DNA from: Pseudoalteromonas tunicata
GTDB lineage: Bacteria > Pseudomonadota > Gammaproteobacteria > Enterobacterales > Alteromonadaceae
Direction: 5' to 3'
NCBI RefSeq assembly: GCF_002310815.1
Contig: NZ_CP011032.1
Coordinates: 1,466,001 to 1,530,000, forward strand
Length of the DNA: 64,000 bases
Position 1 is the first letter of the stretch; each line of letters starts with the position of its first letter. A program made the position numbers and the translations under genes. Under the pieces are notes generated by a model. It was given only the letters and a program-made list of their open reading frames with translations. It had not been told where the DNA came from and searched no databases. Below, piece by piece: positions 46,445 to 57,001 of this stretch.

Positions 46445-47020
46445 ATGAAAGTGATTTTAGTGACTGATATTTTTGGTCATACCACTCATTTAAATGAATG
46501 GGTGATACGTCTTAGTGCCTTAGGCGCAAAATGCCACATTATTAGCCCGTATGAGTATCCATCGCCAGAGTTTGAACACGACCAATTAGCTTATGAATAT
46601 TATACTGCGCAAGGTGGCCACGATGTTTATCGACAGCGTTTATTAGACCAAACTCAATTACTTCAGCGGGCCGATTTAATTATCGGTTTTAGTGCCGGCG
46701 CTTCTGCGCTATGGCATTTTTGTAGTCAAACTTTTGCAAACGCATTGCCAAAAACGGTACTTTTTTATCCAAGTCATATTCGCAATCAACTGACCTTAAC
46801 GCCTAAGTTACCAACAGAGATTATATTTGCCAGTCACGAGCCCCACTTTAGTGTTGATGAGGTGATGGCGTCATTGGCCCATCAACAAAATGACAAGTTA
46901 ACTTTAACTAAAAGTGCTTATTTACATGGTGTTATAAATCCGGCATCACAAAATTATAATTTACAAGCCGCGGAGCTGTTTTTTAACTTTATAGCGCAAA
47001 AAATAATTCAAAGAGACTAA
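46445..47020 (+). CDS. Alpha/beta-hydrolase-like protein
   Basis: 191 residues with a nucleophile-elbow-like GFSAGASALW near residue 80 and a C-terminal histidine (YLHGVINPAS). It is short and like dienelactone-hydrolase-type proteins. It starts a gene string with the decarboxylase-like and FAD proteins downstream. A serine hydrolase role is plausible; the substrate is unknown. Confidence 0.7.
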   Translation: MKVILVTDIFGHTTHLNEWVIRLSALGAKCHIISPYEYPSPEFEHDQLAYEYYTAQGGHDVYRQRLLDQTQLLQRADLIIGFSAGASALWHFCSQTFANALPKTVLFYPSHIRNQLTLTPKLPTEIIFASHEPHFSVDEVMASLAHQQNDKLTLTKSAYLHGVINPASQNYNLQAAELFFNFIAQKIIQRD

Positions 47021-47047
47021 AAAATTCATCGTAAGGAAGTACCTAAA

Positions 47048-47149
47048 ATGACAAAAGCCGATTACAGTTATGGGTCTAAGAATAAAATGAAGGAATTGTT
47101 ATGTCAGACCCAATCCGCCCAAACTATGTGCATTTTCCTGGAAATGTGA
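47048..47149 (+). CDS. Possible 33-residue leader peptide overlapping the decarboxylase-like gene
   Basis: The ATG at 47048 follows AAGGAAG by seven bases, a stronger site than most in the window. It encodes MTKADYSYGSKNKMKELL and further residues to a stop at 47147, and overlaps the next gene's start by 49 bases in another frame. It may couple translation, be a real small peptide, or be chance. Confidence 0.35.
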   Translation: MTKADYSYGSKNKMKELLCQTQSAQTMCIFLEM

Positions 47150-48072
47150 TTGCTAAACCGCCGTGCCGCATGCTCAATGCCAATATGTACGGCTTTTTTG
47201 TTAAAGGTGATTTAGCGCTCATTCAAGCTTATATCGACCAAACATTAAACACAGTTGCAACCAGTGACATGCGCTTTAAAGCCTTGTCGGCGTACACCTT
47301 ATTGACCTTTACAGATATAGAAAATATTGCTTCAAAAGTGCCGCCATATCAGCAACAAGGTTGGATGCAAGAAACCGATGTGATTATTTGGTTACCGGTT
47401 GCCAAAATGGTTAAAAAGTTGGGCAAAGAGAAGGTTGATCATATTTATTGGTATCCGGCTTTTATCTGTGTAAACAATATTTATGCTCTGATCAACGGAC
47501 GTGAAACATGGGGCTATAACAAATATTTATGCCAATACGTGATGCCAAACATTGGCGAGCAAGCCAATTATTTTTCGCTGTCAGTGGATGCATTTGAGCC
47601 GTTTTCATTAGAAACTAAAATGGCCGAACACATGTTGCTTGAAGTAAAAAAGGTGGCTGAGGGCAGTGAAAATCCCATTGTTGAATTTGTCGATTTAGTG
47701 AAAGAAGTCTTTGCATTATTAAAATCAGAACACGATTTTTTTGATTTAGATTTTAATGCGCTAAAGCAACTGCTTGATGGTTTTGTGCATCCGCAAATGG
47801 ATCAAATATTATTTAAACAGTTTCCTGATGGCCTAGGTGAAAAAGCTGTGTATCAAGCGGTGATGCACTCACCCTCAATGATTAAAAAAGTCCATAAAGC
47901 TGCGATTTTAACCCATGAATATCAAGTAACATTTCATCAGCTCGATACGTTTCCACTGGAACAAATGTTTGGTTTAAAAGTAGGCACTCAAGATGCGATT
48001 TTACCTTTTAGTGTGCTGATGGATTTTGATCAAGAACCCGCTTTTGAAGTTGCAACTAACCCAGCATGTTAA
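47101..48072 (+). CDS. Acetoacetate-decarboxylase-fold protein
   Basis: 323 residues. The segment INGRETWGYNKYL matches the GRExxGYPK region of the acetoacetate decarboxylase fold. The aligned lysine is kept, but the chemistry may differ, since members include decarboxylases, lyases and non-decarboxylating relatives. The start has AAGGA six bases upstream. It ends 10 bases before the FAD protein, so the two are co-translated. The pairing with a COG3349-like oxidoreductase suggests modification of a ketone or polyene substrate; this is inference. Confidence 0.75.
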   Translation: MSDPIRPNYVHFPGNVIAKPPCRMLNANMYGFFVKGDLALIQAYIDQTLNTVATSDMRFKALSAYTLLTFTDIENIASKVPPYQQQGWMQETDVIIWLPVAKMVKKLGKEKVDHIYWYPAFICVNNIYALINGRETWGYNKYLCQYVMPNIGEQANYFSLSVDAFEPFSLETKMAEHMLLEVKKVAEGSENPIVEFVDLVKEVFALLKSEHDFFDLDFNALKQLLDGFVHPQMDQILFKQFPDGLGEKAVYQAVMHSPSMIKKVHKAAILTHEYQVTFHQLDTFPLEQMFGLKVGTQDAILPFSVLMDFDQEPAFEVATNPAC

Positions 48073-48082
48073 GGACAAACCA

Positions 48083-50329
48083 ATGACAAAACAAAAAATT
48101 GCCATTTTAGGCGGTGGTGTCTCTGCGATGACATCTGCTTTTTACTTGACTCAGCAAGCCAACTGGCAAGACAAATATGACATCACAGTCTATCAGCAAG
48201 GTTGGCGTTTAGGTGGTAAAGGGGCCAGTGGTCGTAACGCCCAGCTAGGCGAGCGGATTGAAGAGCATGGCTTACATGTTTGGTTTGGTGCTTATGTTAA
48301 CTCCTTCAAAACTATTGAAGCGGTATATGATCAATTAGCACGCCCTGCTGGAGTGCCACTTGCAACCTGGCAAGATGCTTTTAAACCTCACAGCTTTGTG
48401 GTGCTACAAGAATTGATTGAAGAGCAGTGGGATACCTGGTCTATCGATTTTCCACAAATTCCAGGAAATCCTGCAAATGGCACTTTAGAATTTCATTTTT
48501 GGGAAATAGTGCAATTTGTTTATGTTTGGCTGAAAAAGTTTATTGATGATTTAGAGTACAAAGGTAAATTGCTGAAAAAAAGCAGCAAAGTGGCGGTGTA
48601 TGAAGATGATCATGAAGGATTACTCACGCATTTTTATGAGCAAATTAAAGACAAAGTCGATGATATTGCTGATGAGTTTGCCGAATTTAAAGATGATGTT
48701 GAAGAATCATTAGCGCAAATAAGCGATCATATTCGGGTATCAAGTTTACAAGTTGGGCAGTTCTTACAAAAACGGGTCGATGATAAAGAGCTTAATAATA
48801 GTAAACATCACAGTGCGCTTGCATTTTTATTACGCAAAATGAAGAAATGGCTGGTGAACGAATTCGATGATTTGCTTGAAGATCACGATGATATTCGCCG
48901 TATCTATATTTGTGTTGATTTAGGTTTGGCGATTTTAACTGGCCTGCTTGATGACAAAGTGTATAAAAAGGGCTTTGGAGTCCTAAATCAATATGATTTT
49001 AGGCAATGGTTATTAAAAAGTGGCGCGAATGATAAATATTCGGTGCATTCGGCGCCAGTACGTGGTTTTTATGATTTAGTATTTGCTTATGAAGATGGAA
49101 ACTTTGACCAACCAAATGTTGAAGCTGGGGTGGCGTGTTTAGCTATGCTGCGCATTGCATTGTGTTATCGCGGTGGAGTGATGTGGAAAATGCAGGCGGG
49201 CATGGGCGATACCATTTTTAGTCCAATGTATGAATTGTTAAGTCGTCAAGGGGTGAAGTTTGAGTTTTTTAATCAAGTTACCGAGTTAGTGCCAGGCAAA
49301 GACTTATTGCAACAAGACTGTATCGAACAAATCAATTTAGTGCAGCAAGTTACGTTAATAAACCCCGACAAAGAATATGTCCCGCTGGTGGATGTAAAAG
49401 GATTAGCATGCTGGCCAAGTGCACCGTTACTTGCGCAAATTGACCCAAGCCAAGCGGCTTTAATCATTGAGCATAACATTAATTTAGAAGCATTTTGGTC
49501 GACGTGGCCACACGTGTATCAAGCGGCGTTTGGCCAACCTTTACCAACAAAAACCTTGAAACGTGGGGTTGATTTTGATGAGGTTATTTTTGGTATTTCA
49601 GTGGGTGGTTTACCGCATGTGGCGGCAAAATTACTGGATATTGACGTGGCACTAAAACAAACTTCAGATCAAGTCAAAACGGTTGCCACCCAAGCGTTTC
49701 AACTGTGGCTTGATGTGCCATTACAGCAATTGGGTTGGACAGATATCCCCGACTCTGGTGAAGAGCCAATTTTAAGTGGTTTTAGTGAACCTTTTGATAC
49801 GTGGGCTTCGATGGATCAACTCATTTGCCGCGAAACTTGGTCACCCGAACTTGAACCTAAAAATGTCGCTTATTTTTGTAGTGCGTTGCCTGTGGACAAT
49901 TATCCGCCTCAATCTCAAACCGACTTTCCCGACATTTGTACTGATAAAGTGAAAGATAACGCAATTTTTAAACTTAAAAATCAGATGTTTGAACTTTGGC
50001 CTGATGTCGCAAGTGTAGGGGAGTTTGCATGGCAACATTTAATCGACCCGCAAAATCGCAGCGGTGAAGCCCGCTTTGACAGCCAATATTGGCGGGCAAA
50101 TGTTGACCCATCAGAGCGCTATGTCTTGTCGGTTACGGGGAGTAGCGCCTATCGATTAGATACAGACGGTAGTATTTTTCAAAATCTGTATTTAACTGGT
50201 GATTGGATTAAAACCGGTGTGAATGCAGGATGTGTTGAAGCGGCGGTGATGGCTGGCATGCAAACATCACGTGCAATTAGTGGTTATCCTACTCATATTG
50301 ATGGAGAAAATGGCTTTGACCCCGATTAA
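48083..50329 (+). CDS. Large FAD-dependent oxidoreductase (COG3349-like)
   Basis: 748 residues. The ATG at 48083 follows AAGGAC. The N-terminal dinucleotide fold has ILGGGVSAMTSAFYL, then GWRLGGKGASGRN and EEHGLHVWFGAYVNSF, the pattern of phytoene-desaturase/amine-oxidase-like flavoproteins. Residues about 170-300 are a large acidic helical insertion. The C-terminus has NLYLTGDWIKTGVNAGCVEAAVMAGMQTSRAI, the FAD-closing motif. It is longer than most phytoene desaturases. The substrate is unknown; it works with the decarboxylase-fold protein. Confidence 0.8.
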   Translation: MTKQKIAILGGGVSAMTSAFYLTQQANWQDKYDITVYQQGWRLGGKGASGRNAQLGERIEEHGLHVWFGAYVNSFKTIEAVYDQLARPAGVPLATWQDAFKPHSFVVLQELIEEQWDTWSIDFPQIPGNPANGTLEFHFWEIVQFVYVWLKKFIDDLEYKGKLLKKSSKVAVYEDDHEGLLTHFYEQIKDKVDDIADEFAEFKDDVEESLAQISDHIRVSSLQVGQFLQKRVDDKELNNSKHHSALAFLLRKMKKWLVNEFDDLLEDHDDIRRIYICVDLGLAILTGLLDDKVYKKGFGVLNQYDFRQWLLKSGANDKYSVHSAPVRGFYDLVFAYEDGNFDQPNVEAGVACLAMLRIALCYRGGVMWKMQAGMGDTIFSPMYELLSRQGVKFEFFNQVTELVPGKDLLQQDCIEQINLVQQVTLINPDKEYVPLVDVKGLACWPSAPLLAQIDPSQAALIIEHNINLEAFWSTWPHVYQAAFGQPLPTKTLKRGVDFDEVIFGISVGGLPHVAAKLLDIDVALKQTSDQVKTVATQAFQLWLDVPLQQLGWTDIPDSGEEPILSGFSEPFDTWASMDQLICRETWSPELEPKNVAYFCSALPVDNYPPQSQTDFPDICTDKVKDNAIFKLKNQMFELWPDVASVGEFAWQHLIDPQNRSGEARFDSQYWRANVDPSERYVLSVTGSSAYRLDTDGSIFQNLYLTGDWIKTGVNAGCVEAAVMAGMQTSRAISGYPTHIDGENGFDPD

Positions 50330-50537
50330 CTGATTATTTGTTAATCACATGTCGCTGAGTTTTTTGTTTTTTGTTTAAACTTCGGCGAAAAATGTTTTTA
50401 ATTGATGATTTTTACGCAATAATGATGGCTAAATGGCTGTTATTATTGCGTCTATTTGATGGCATATTCTTTTTATCTACTATACTGCAGCTTGGAATTC
50501 AATTTTTGCTTTGCTAAATAAAATAATGGATCTTTTT

Positions 50538-52784
50538 ATGACCTCCTATCCGGTTTTTTTTGCTTTATCAGCGCTCTCTCTTGCACTCAATACTGCAGTG
50601 AATGTTGCCCAAGCTAATGATGGTGCAATGCAAGATATTGAAGTGATTGAAGTCTATGCACAAAAAAGATTACAGCGAATTCAAGATGTCAGTGTAGCAG
50701 TTACATCAATTAATGGTGCTGCACTTAGTGAGCAACGGATTAAAGATACCACTGAGCTTGCTTCGTTTTCCCCCAATGTGAAAATTAGTCAAAACGCTGC
50801 AGAAGGCACACCTCCTGCTATTAATATCCGTGGTGTGGGCCTCATCGATTACAATACCTCTAATACGTCACCGGTCAGTTTTTATATAGACGATGTGGTA
50901 GCTGGCTCTGCAAATAATCAAATTGTTAATTTATTTGATATGGAGCAAGTTGAAGTATTACGAGGCCCGCAAGGCACCTTATTTGGTCGCAACAGTACGG
51001 GTGGCGCAATTATTTTACGTTCAACTCGCCCTGATAGTGAGTTTGGTGGTTATATTACAGCGGGACTTGCAAATAATGATCATCAGACTTTAGAAGGTGC
51101 GATTAATTTGCCCTTGACTGATGATAGCGCAGCACGTTTTGCTTTTAGTCACCAAGATTATGATTATTCAACAAATAACTTACTCAAAAGTTCACCAGAA
51201 GCCGGCATGCGACAAGATAATTATCGCTTTTTGTTGAGCAGCGATTTTGGCAAGCTTGATGTGCTGCTCAAAGCACATCTTGAGGATTGGAGTGGGATAG
51301 TTCAGCCTGTTGGAAGCATTGGTTTGTTCAAAAATCCTGCTACTAAAGCGCCTTGCTCGGTTAGCGAGGCTGGCTCAACCAGCTGTTTTGATTTATTTGG
51401 TTATAATTCAGGCAGTAATGATTTTTATGATGTAAAAGTAAATAATAACAGTCCACATAAAACAGATTCTAAAGGTTTAAGCCTTAATTTAACCGGACAA
51501 CTCACTGACAATACTAGTTTAATTTCTGTCACTAGTTGGGATAAATTAAAAAGACAACATGCTTTTAATTGTGATGGATCACCTAGCCGTTTATGTGAAG
51601 GCAATTTAGGGCTTGAAAATCAAGTGATCACTCAAGAGCTTAGACTTCATCACCAGCTAGGTGAGCATTACTTGATCGCTGGCGCATTTTGGCTTGATGA
51701 AAGCATAGTGCAAGATAACTACAATGATATTTTTCGTGATCTTCGTGGTGTACTTTCTCAAGCAGTTACTTTTATTTATGACAATCAAATTGATGTAGAT
51801 TCTAGCGCCTTGTTTGCTCAGTATGATTATCGCTATAGTCCTGCAACTACTTTCACCGTGGGTCTGCGTTATACTGCAGAATCAACAGATTATCAAAGTA
51901 TTACTCATTTAAATGTAGGCACGGATCCGAATGATTATGTTGGTTTAACCATTCCTTTTTATCAGGTATCTGGGTCGCAAGATGATAATAAATGGTCAGG
52001 AAAACTGGCGGTAAATCATCAGCTTGATAGCAATAATTCAGTCTATTATAGTTTTTCAAATGGCTTTAAAAGTGGGGGCTATAACGGCGGTTTTTTATCA
52101 TCGCTTGAACAAGCTCAGCTGGCTGATTATGGCGCAGAAACCCTCAATGCGCATGAAGTTGGTGCTAAACTGACTTTGCTCGATCAAGATTTAGCTATCA
52201 ACATGGCGGCGTTTTATTACGACTATCAAGATCAGCAAGTATTTATGAATCAAGCGTCGACGGTGCCAAATACTCCTCCACTACAACTGCTTGAAAATGT
52301 TGGCTCATCTACTATTTATGGTTCTGAAATCGAGCTGTTTTACACTCCAACGGCACAACTTTATTTTCAATTAGGGTTAGGGTATTTACCTGAGGCTAAT
52401 TTTGATAAATTTATCGACCCCACAGGACGGGAGCTTACGGATAATCGATTACCTTTTACTTCTAAATGGAATATCAGTGGCTTAGCTAATTATGAAATGC
52501 CATTATTGAGTCATAACTTGGTTTTACAATTAAATTTTGATTACCAATCAGATTATTATTTCGATCAAAACGAAAACCCATATGCAGAGCAGACAGGTTA
52601 TACGCTATGGAATGGTTTTATCCGTTATGAAAGTGATGATTGGGATGTATCTTTATGGGGTAAAAATTTATTTGGCCAGCATTACAGTAACTTGAAGTTT
52701 GATTTAAGTAGTTTTTTGGGCATGCTTGAAGACTTTAAAGGCGAAGGTCGTCGTTATGGTATGGTATTCCAATATCATTTTTAA
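50538..52784 (+). CDS. TonB-dependent receptor 4 (siderophore/polyphenol-type plug)
   Basis: 748 residues from ATG 50538, preferred because GGA lies seven bases before it and it gives a clean signal peptide ending AQA. The TonB box is IEVIEVYAQKR. The plug has VEVLRGPQGTLFGRNSTGGAIILRSTRP, the conserved FecA-like loop. The barrel ends in MVFQYHF. It belongs to the group with RNSTGGA plugs, whose ligands range from siderophores to glycosides. A hybrid sensor kinase follows 42 bases later and may sense the same ligand. Confidence 0.9.
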   Translation: MTSYPVFFALSALSLALNTAVNVAQANDGAMQDIEVIEVYAQKRLQRIQDVSVAVTSINGAALSEQRIKDTTELASFSPNVKISQNAAEGTPPAINIRGVGLIDYNTSNTSPVSFYIDDVVAGSANNQIVNLFDMEQVEVLRGPQGTLFGRNSTGGAIILRSTRPDSEFGGYITAGLANNDHQTLEGAINLPLTDDSAARFAFSHQDYDYSTNNLLKSSPEAGMRQDNYRFLLSSDFGKLDVLLKAHLEDWSGIVQPVGSIGLFKNPATKAPCSVSEAGSTSCFDLFGYNSGSNDFYDVKVNNNSPHKTDSKGLSLNLTGQLTDNTSLISVTSWDKLKRQHAFNCDGSPSRLCEGNLGLENQVITQELRLHHQLGEHYLIAGAFWLDESIVQDNYNDIFRDLRGVLSQAVTFIYDNQIDVDSSALFAQYDYRYSPATTFTVGLRYTAESTDYQSITHLNVGTDPNDYVGLTIPFYQVSGSQDDNKWSGKLAVNHQLDSNNSVYYSFSNGFKSGGYNGGFLSSLEQAQLADYGAETLNAHEVGAKLTLLDQDLAINMAAFYYDYQDQQVFMNQASTVPNTPPLQLLENVGSSTIYGSEIELFYTPTAQLYFQLGLGYLPEANFDKFIDPTGRELTDNRLPFTSKWNISGLANYEMPLLSHNLVLQLNFDYQSDYYFDQNENPYAEQTGYTLWNGFIRYESDDWDVSLWGKNLFGQHYSNLKFDLSSFLGMLEDFKGEGRRYGMVFQYHF

Positions 52785-52826
52785 ATGCTTCGAGGGAATT
52801 TAGCTAATTAGGCGGTAAATGTAAAA

Positions 52827-55538
52827 GTGAAGTACGAGTTTAAGGGCGGGAAAATATTATCGGCAGTATTTTTATTGCTGTTTTTTGTCACGAGTTTTTT
52901 TTCAGTGGCAAATGCAGTTGAGCCTTTAAAAACCTTTATTTTGACCACCGATACTTTGCAAGATAATTTATTAGTTGAAGGGCAGTTATTTAGCGCCACC
53001 GATAATCAATTCCCGAGCGATTTTGATACAATAGACGAATGGCTTGCCACTAAAAAGCCGTTGGAGGAAATCAGTTATTTTGGTGGGCAATACTGGTTCA
53101 TTGTTAAATTAGAAAACAAAACCAATCAACAGGATATGGTGTTTTATCCTTATAATACTGTGATGGACAGTATTAAATCTCATATTTACTCTCCCAGTTT
53201 TACCCAAAAAGTTGAAACCGGTGCTCAGTTTCAAACAGAATTTGATTATCATTACGGTAACCGTGTTTTTGTTGCAAAAGATAAGCCTCATTATATTGTC
53301 ACCTTATTCACCAGTGAATATTTTTACACTCCTGCAAAACTTGTATTAGTGCCAGAGCAAGAGTTTGAGAAAAAAGTAACTAATGAAACCGTTATATTAT
53401 TGCTTTGTTTAGGTTTTGGTTTAGCTTTAGGCTTTTATAATCTACTGATTTATATTGGATCGCGAGATATCACCAACCTCTATTATGCTATTTTTACGGT
53501 GACATGGATTTTTGCTTGGGTATTCTTTTTTCACTTACCCAAAGAGTTGTTTGATATCCATAATTCAAGCTTGCATTGGGTTGGATTTACCTTAACGCCT
53601 ATCACTAATATTTTGTTTTATAATCATTTTTTAAAGTTAAGAGAGGCTGCACCACGCCAAGCTAATATTTCATTAACCATAGGTTGGGTTGCGGCGCTCG
53701 GTATTCCATTTGTAATGTATTCGCCAGGTTTTGGTTTTATCTGGGCTTCATTAGTGACAGGCATTGCCATGATGTTTGGTTTTTATGTTGGTGTCTGTGC
53801 CTGGCTAAGAGGATTTAAGCCTGCTAAATATTTTATTATGGCCTATTTGGCGATGTTTTTACCGAACATGTTTGCCAATATGACTAACCTTGGCGTATTG
53901 CCGCCGATTGATTTTAACTTGTACTTATTAGGATTGATTGGCACTACATTAGATGCGCTGTTATTGGCATTTGCTGTCGCAGATAAACTGCGGTTATTGA
54001 ATAATGAAAATTTCGAACTGACAAAAAATTTAGAAGAAAAAGTCTTTTTGCGCACTCAAATGCTTGAACAAATGACCCATGAGCTACGTGATGCAAATGA
54101 AGCAAAAAGCCGCTTTTTAGCGAATATGAGTCATGAAATTCGCACACCTATGACCTCAATTATCGGTTATGCCGACGGCATTATTTTAGGGGATATTGAA
54201 CCTCGAAATCATGCTAAAGCTGTGCAAGTTATCGCGCAAAATGGCAATCATGTTCTTGGCATCATTAATGACATTTTAGATATGTCGAAAATTGAGGCGA
54301 ACAAGTTGGAAGTGGAGTGGATTGAAACCGATTTGTTTGCCACCATTGCCAATGTTGAGTCTATTTTAGGTAAGCAAATTCGTGATAAAGGACTTGAATT
54401 TAAAGTGCTGTATGAGTTTCCTCTACCAAATAAAATTATTATTGACCCAACTCGCTTACGGCAAATTTTGCTGAATCTGACTAATAACGCAATGAAATTT
54501 ACAGACTATGGCGCAATCACTTTAATCGTGTCTTTTAAAGACGAAAAGTTGATTATTCGAGTCAGAGACAGCGGTATTGGTATGACTAAAGAACAAACTC
54601 AAAAGCTGTTTGAGGCTTTTTCGCAAGCGGATACCTCCACTACGCGCAAATATGGTGGTACAGGTTTAGGGTTGAATATTTCTAAAAACTTGGCTCATAA
54701 GTTAGGTGGTGATATCTCGGTTAAAAGTGAGATAGGTAAAGGCTCGGAGTTTATTGTGACGTTGACATGTCGCTTGGCCCATAACAATCGCATGATCAAA
54801 GATATGCTTGATTTGATTAAATTGCCTGATACGGGTTATCAAGTAGAGCAGGCGCCACAAAAACTGACAGGGACAGTATTGCTGGCAGAAGATCACCCCG
54901 ATAATCGAGCATTGGTAAAACGTATTTTAGAGCGAATGGGTCTGCAGGTTACGGCAGTGGCAAACGGGCAAGATGCGGTACAAGCAACGCTAGATGACGA
55001 ATTTGACCTTATTTTGTTAGATATTCAAATGCCAGTGATGGACGGGATTCAGGCCATCAGTATTATTTTAGCAACTGGTTGTACTACACCAATTATTGCC
55101 CTTACTGCTAATGCGATGGATCATGAAGTGCAGCGCTATTTAAAACTTGGTTTTAGTGATCATTTAGCTAAACCGATTGATAGAACGATTTTTGTCAAAA
55201 AAATCTCTCATTATTTGCAAGTCGAATTAGATGACGACATTGAGTTATCTCCCGCGGAACTTGCTAAGTTAAAAGCTAATTTTGTCAAAAGCCTGCAAGA
55301 AAGCATTAGTTCGATAGAGTTACAAATGCGCTCTAAAAGTTGGCAAGATTTGGCGCTAAACGCTCATGCTATTCGAGGGGCTGCTGGCATGTTCGGCTTT
55401 GAACACATCAGTGAACTAGCCAGTCTGCTTGAAAGTACGATAAAAGAAAAGGGTGAGGCTGACATTGTATTGGCAACCGATGCCTTATTACTTGAAATCA
55501 AAAACTGCTTTTCAGAACACGCTTCACACGATATCTAA
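52827..55538 (+). CDS. Hybrid sensor histidine kinase with 7TMR-DISM sensor
   Basis: A 903-residue membrane kinase. Signal peptide 1-30; periplasmic 7TMR-DISMED2-like sensor about 40-175; seven membrane helices about 185-385; a short coiled coil; HisKA with His436 (MSHEIRTP); HATPase (NAMKFT, DSGIGM, GTGLGL) about 540-650; receiver with Asp732 ([13 protein letters not shown]); and HPt with His847 (NAHAIRG). All phosphotransfer residues are intact, so it can carry a full internal relay. Start is GTG at 52827. It follows receptor 4 closely; the cognate output regulator is not adjacent. Confidence 0.9.
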   Translation: MKYEFKGGKILSAVFLLLFFVTSFFSVANAVEPLKTFILTTDTLQDNLLVEGQLFSATDNQFPSDFDTIDEWLATKKPLEEISYFGGQYWFIVKLENKTNQQDMVFYPYNTVMDSIKSHIYSPSFTQKVETGAQFQTEFDYHYGNRVFVAKDKPHYIVTLFTSEYFYTPAKLVLVPEQEFEKKVTNETVILLLCLGFGLALGFYNLLIYIGSRDITNLYYAIFTVTWIFAWVFFFHLPKELFDIHNSSLHWVGFTLTPITNILFYNHFLKLREAAPRQANISLTIGWVAALGIPFVMYSPGFGFIWASLVTGIAMMFGFYVGVCAWLRGFKPAKYFIMAYLAMFLPNMFANMTNLGVLPPIDFNLYLLGLIGTTLDALLLAFAVADKLRLLNNENFELTKNLEEKVFLRTQMLEQMTHELRDANEAKSRFLANMSHEIRTPMTSIIGYADGIILGDIEPRNHAKAVQVIAQNGNHVLGIINDILDMSKIEANKLEVEWIETDLFATIANVESILGKQIRDKGLEFKVLYEFPLPNKIIIDPTRLRQILLNLTNNAMKFTDYGAITLIVSFKDEKLIIRVRDSGIGMTKEQTQKLFEAFSQADTSTTRKYGGTGLGLNISKNLAHKLGGDISVKSEIGKGSEFIVTLTCRLAHNNRMIKDMLDLIKLPDTGYQVEQAPQKLTGTVLLAEDHPDNRALVKRILERMGLQVTAVANGQDAVQATLDDEFDLILLDIQMPVMDGIQAISIILATGCTTPIIALTANAMDHEVQRYLKLGFSDHLAKPIDRTIFVKKISHYLQVELDDDIELSPAELAKLKANFVKSLQESISSIELQMRSKSWQDLALNAHAIRGAAGMFGFEHISELASLLESTIKEKGEADIVLATDALLLEIKNCFSEHASHDI

Positions 55539-55610
55539 ACGCTTGATTAGGGATGTCTGTGCTCTTTAATTGTGGCACAATTACACATCGGGTGTTTTTT
55601 AGGTTAAGTC

Positions 55611-56150
55611 ATGTTTCCCACAATTCAAGTTAGAGTCGGGTCTACCAATCCGGTCAAAGTTAACGCAGTTAAAACAGCGTTTTCGGCGGCATTTGTTGAT
55701 CATATTATCGAGTGTATTGCGACTGATGCGCCTTCAGATGTTGCTGCTCAACCAATGACAGAGCAAGAAACCTTGCAAGGCGCCATTAATCGTGTGGCAT
55801 TTTGTCAGCAATTTGCGGCCGATTATTATGTTGCTATTGAAGGCGGAGTGGATCATTTTAGTTACGGTGCTGCCACCTTTGCATATGTTGTGATTGCTAA
55901 CGCAAACGAACAACATGTTGGCAGAGGCGCAAATTTGCCACTGCCTACCGCGATTTATCAATCCTTGCTTGAAGGGAAAGAGCTCGGACCCCTGATGGAT
56001 GAGTTATTTAATACACACAATATTAAGCAAAAAGGTGGGGCGATTGGGTTATTAACCAATGGGCTTGCGAACCGAGAAGGTAATTATCACCATGCATTAT
56101 TGCTTGCATTGGCGCCATTTTTGCATCCAGCTTTGTTTGCAAAGCAGTAA
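55611..56150 (+). CDS. yjjX: Inosine/xanthosine triphosphatase
   Basis: Removes non-canonical ITP and XTP from the nucleotide pool. 179 residues, with VRVGSTNPVKVNAVKTAF at the start and the mid-section VAIEGGVDHFSYGAATFAYVVI of the YjjX family. It converges on yjjG with a shared terminator. Confidence 0.93.
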   Translation: MFPTIQVRVGSTNPVKVNAVKTAFSAAFVDHIIECIATDAPSDVAAQPMTEQETLQGAINRVAFCQQFAADYYVAIEGGVDHFSYGAATFAYVVIANANEQHVGRGANLPLPTAIYQSLLEGKELGPLMDELFNTHNIKQKGGAIGLLTNGLANREGNYHHALLLALAPFLHPALFAKQ

Positions 56151-56151
56151 C

Positions 56152-56179
56152 AATAAGGCCGTACTGATACGGCCTTATT
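56152..56179. terminator. Bidirectional terminator between yjjX and yjjG
   Basis: AATAAGGCCGTA/TACGGCCTTATT with CTGA loop. Confidence 0.8.
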
Positions 56180-56182
56180 AAT

Positions 56183-56863
56183 TTAAGATTTAAGATTTAA
56201 GATTTCAATTAATTGCGCCATATTGCTGATATTAAACGTAGGCGCAGGCTCTTGAGGTATGGCCAATTGTTTTGGGTTATACCAACAGGTATCAAATCCT
56301 GCTTTTTGACCGCCAATGACGTCAGGTACAAAGTTGTCACCCACCATCAGTACTTCTTCTTTAGCGACATCGCCCATCAAATTAAGGGTGTAATTAAAAA
56401 TACCAATATCAGGTTTAGCAACACCCGCTTGCTCAGAAGAGACGACAATCTTAAACGTGTCGGTTAAGCCAAGTTTTGCCAAGCGCACACTTTGCAGTGC
56501 TTCAAAACCATTGGTAATAATACCTAACTGAGCCTGACCTTTTAGCGCACTTAATAACGGTGCAACCCCTTCAATAAGCTGGGTGATATTGGCCATCGAT
56601 TGCAGAAAACGACTGTTTAATGTGGCTGGTGCAATATCGAGTTTACTTCCCCATTGCGCAAACCGACGATGTTGTAATTGCTCTGCATTGATTTGCCCAA
56701 GTTGAAAGGCGTGCCATAAAGGCTGGTTTGTTGCTTGATATTGGGTAAAATCTTCTTGGCTGAACGCAACGCCAAACTCGCTAAACATGGCCTGTAAGCC
56801 CGCGTATGCATCGAAATGAAACAGGGTTTCATCGGCGTCAAATAAAATCCACTTATAGTTCAA
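56183..56863 (-). CDS. yjjG: Pyrimidine 5'-nucleotidase, HAD superfamily
   Basis: Dephosphorylates pyrimidine nucleotides including unusual ones. 226 residues. HAD motif I is FDADETLF (Asp9, Asp11), motif II ITNGFE, motif III with AKPD and motif IV GDNFVPDV. The N-terminus closely follows E. coli YjjG. Its pairing with yjjX groups two nucleotide house-cleaning enzymes. Confidence 0.93.
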   Translation of the reverse strand: MNYKWILFDADETLFHFDAYAGLQAMFSEFGVAFSQEDFTQYQATNQPLWHAFQLGQINAEQLQHRRFAQWGSKLDIAPATLNSRFLQSMANITQLIEGVAPLLSALKGQAQLGIITNGFEALQSVRLAKLGLTDTFKIVVSSEQAGVAKPDIGIFNYTLNLMGDVAKEEVLMVGDNFVPDVIGGQKAGFDTCWYNPKQLAIPQEPAPTFNISNMAQLIEILNLKS

Positions 56864-57001
56864 AACAGTACCTTTTTAACAATCGAGGAGTAGCCAGTTT
56901 AAAGGCTATGGTATTATTTTGCAGTAATAAATTGTAACTGGACTTTAATCGCGCTGTGGCAAAGCAATGGCCTTGCTCACAGCAACAGCAAGTGTGTGAG
57001 G

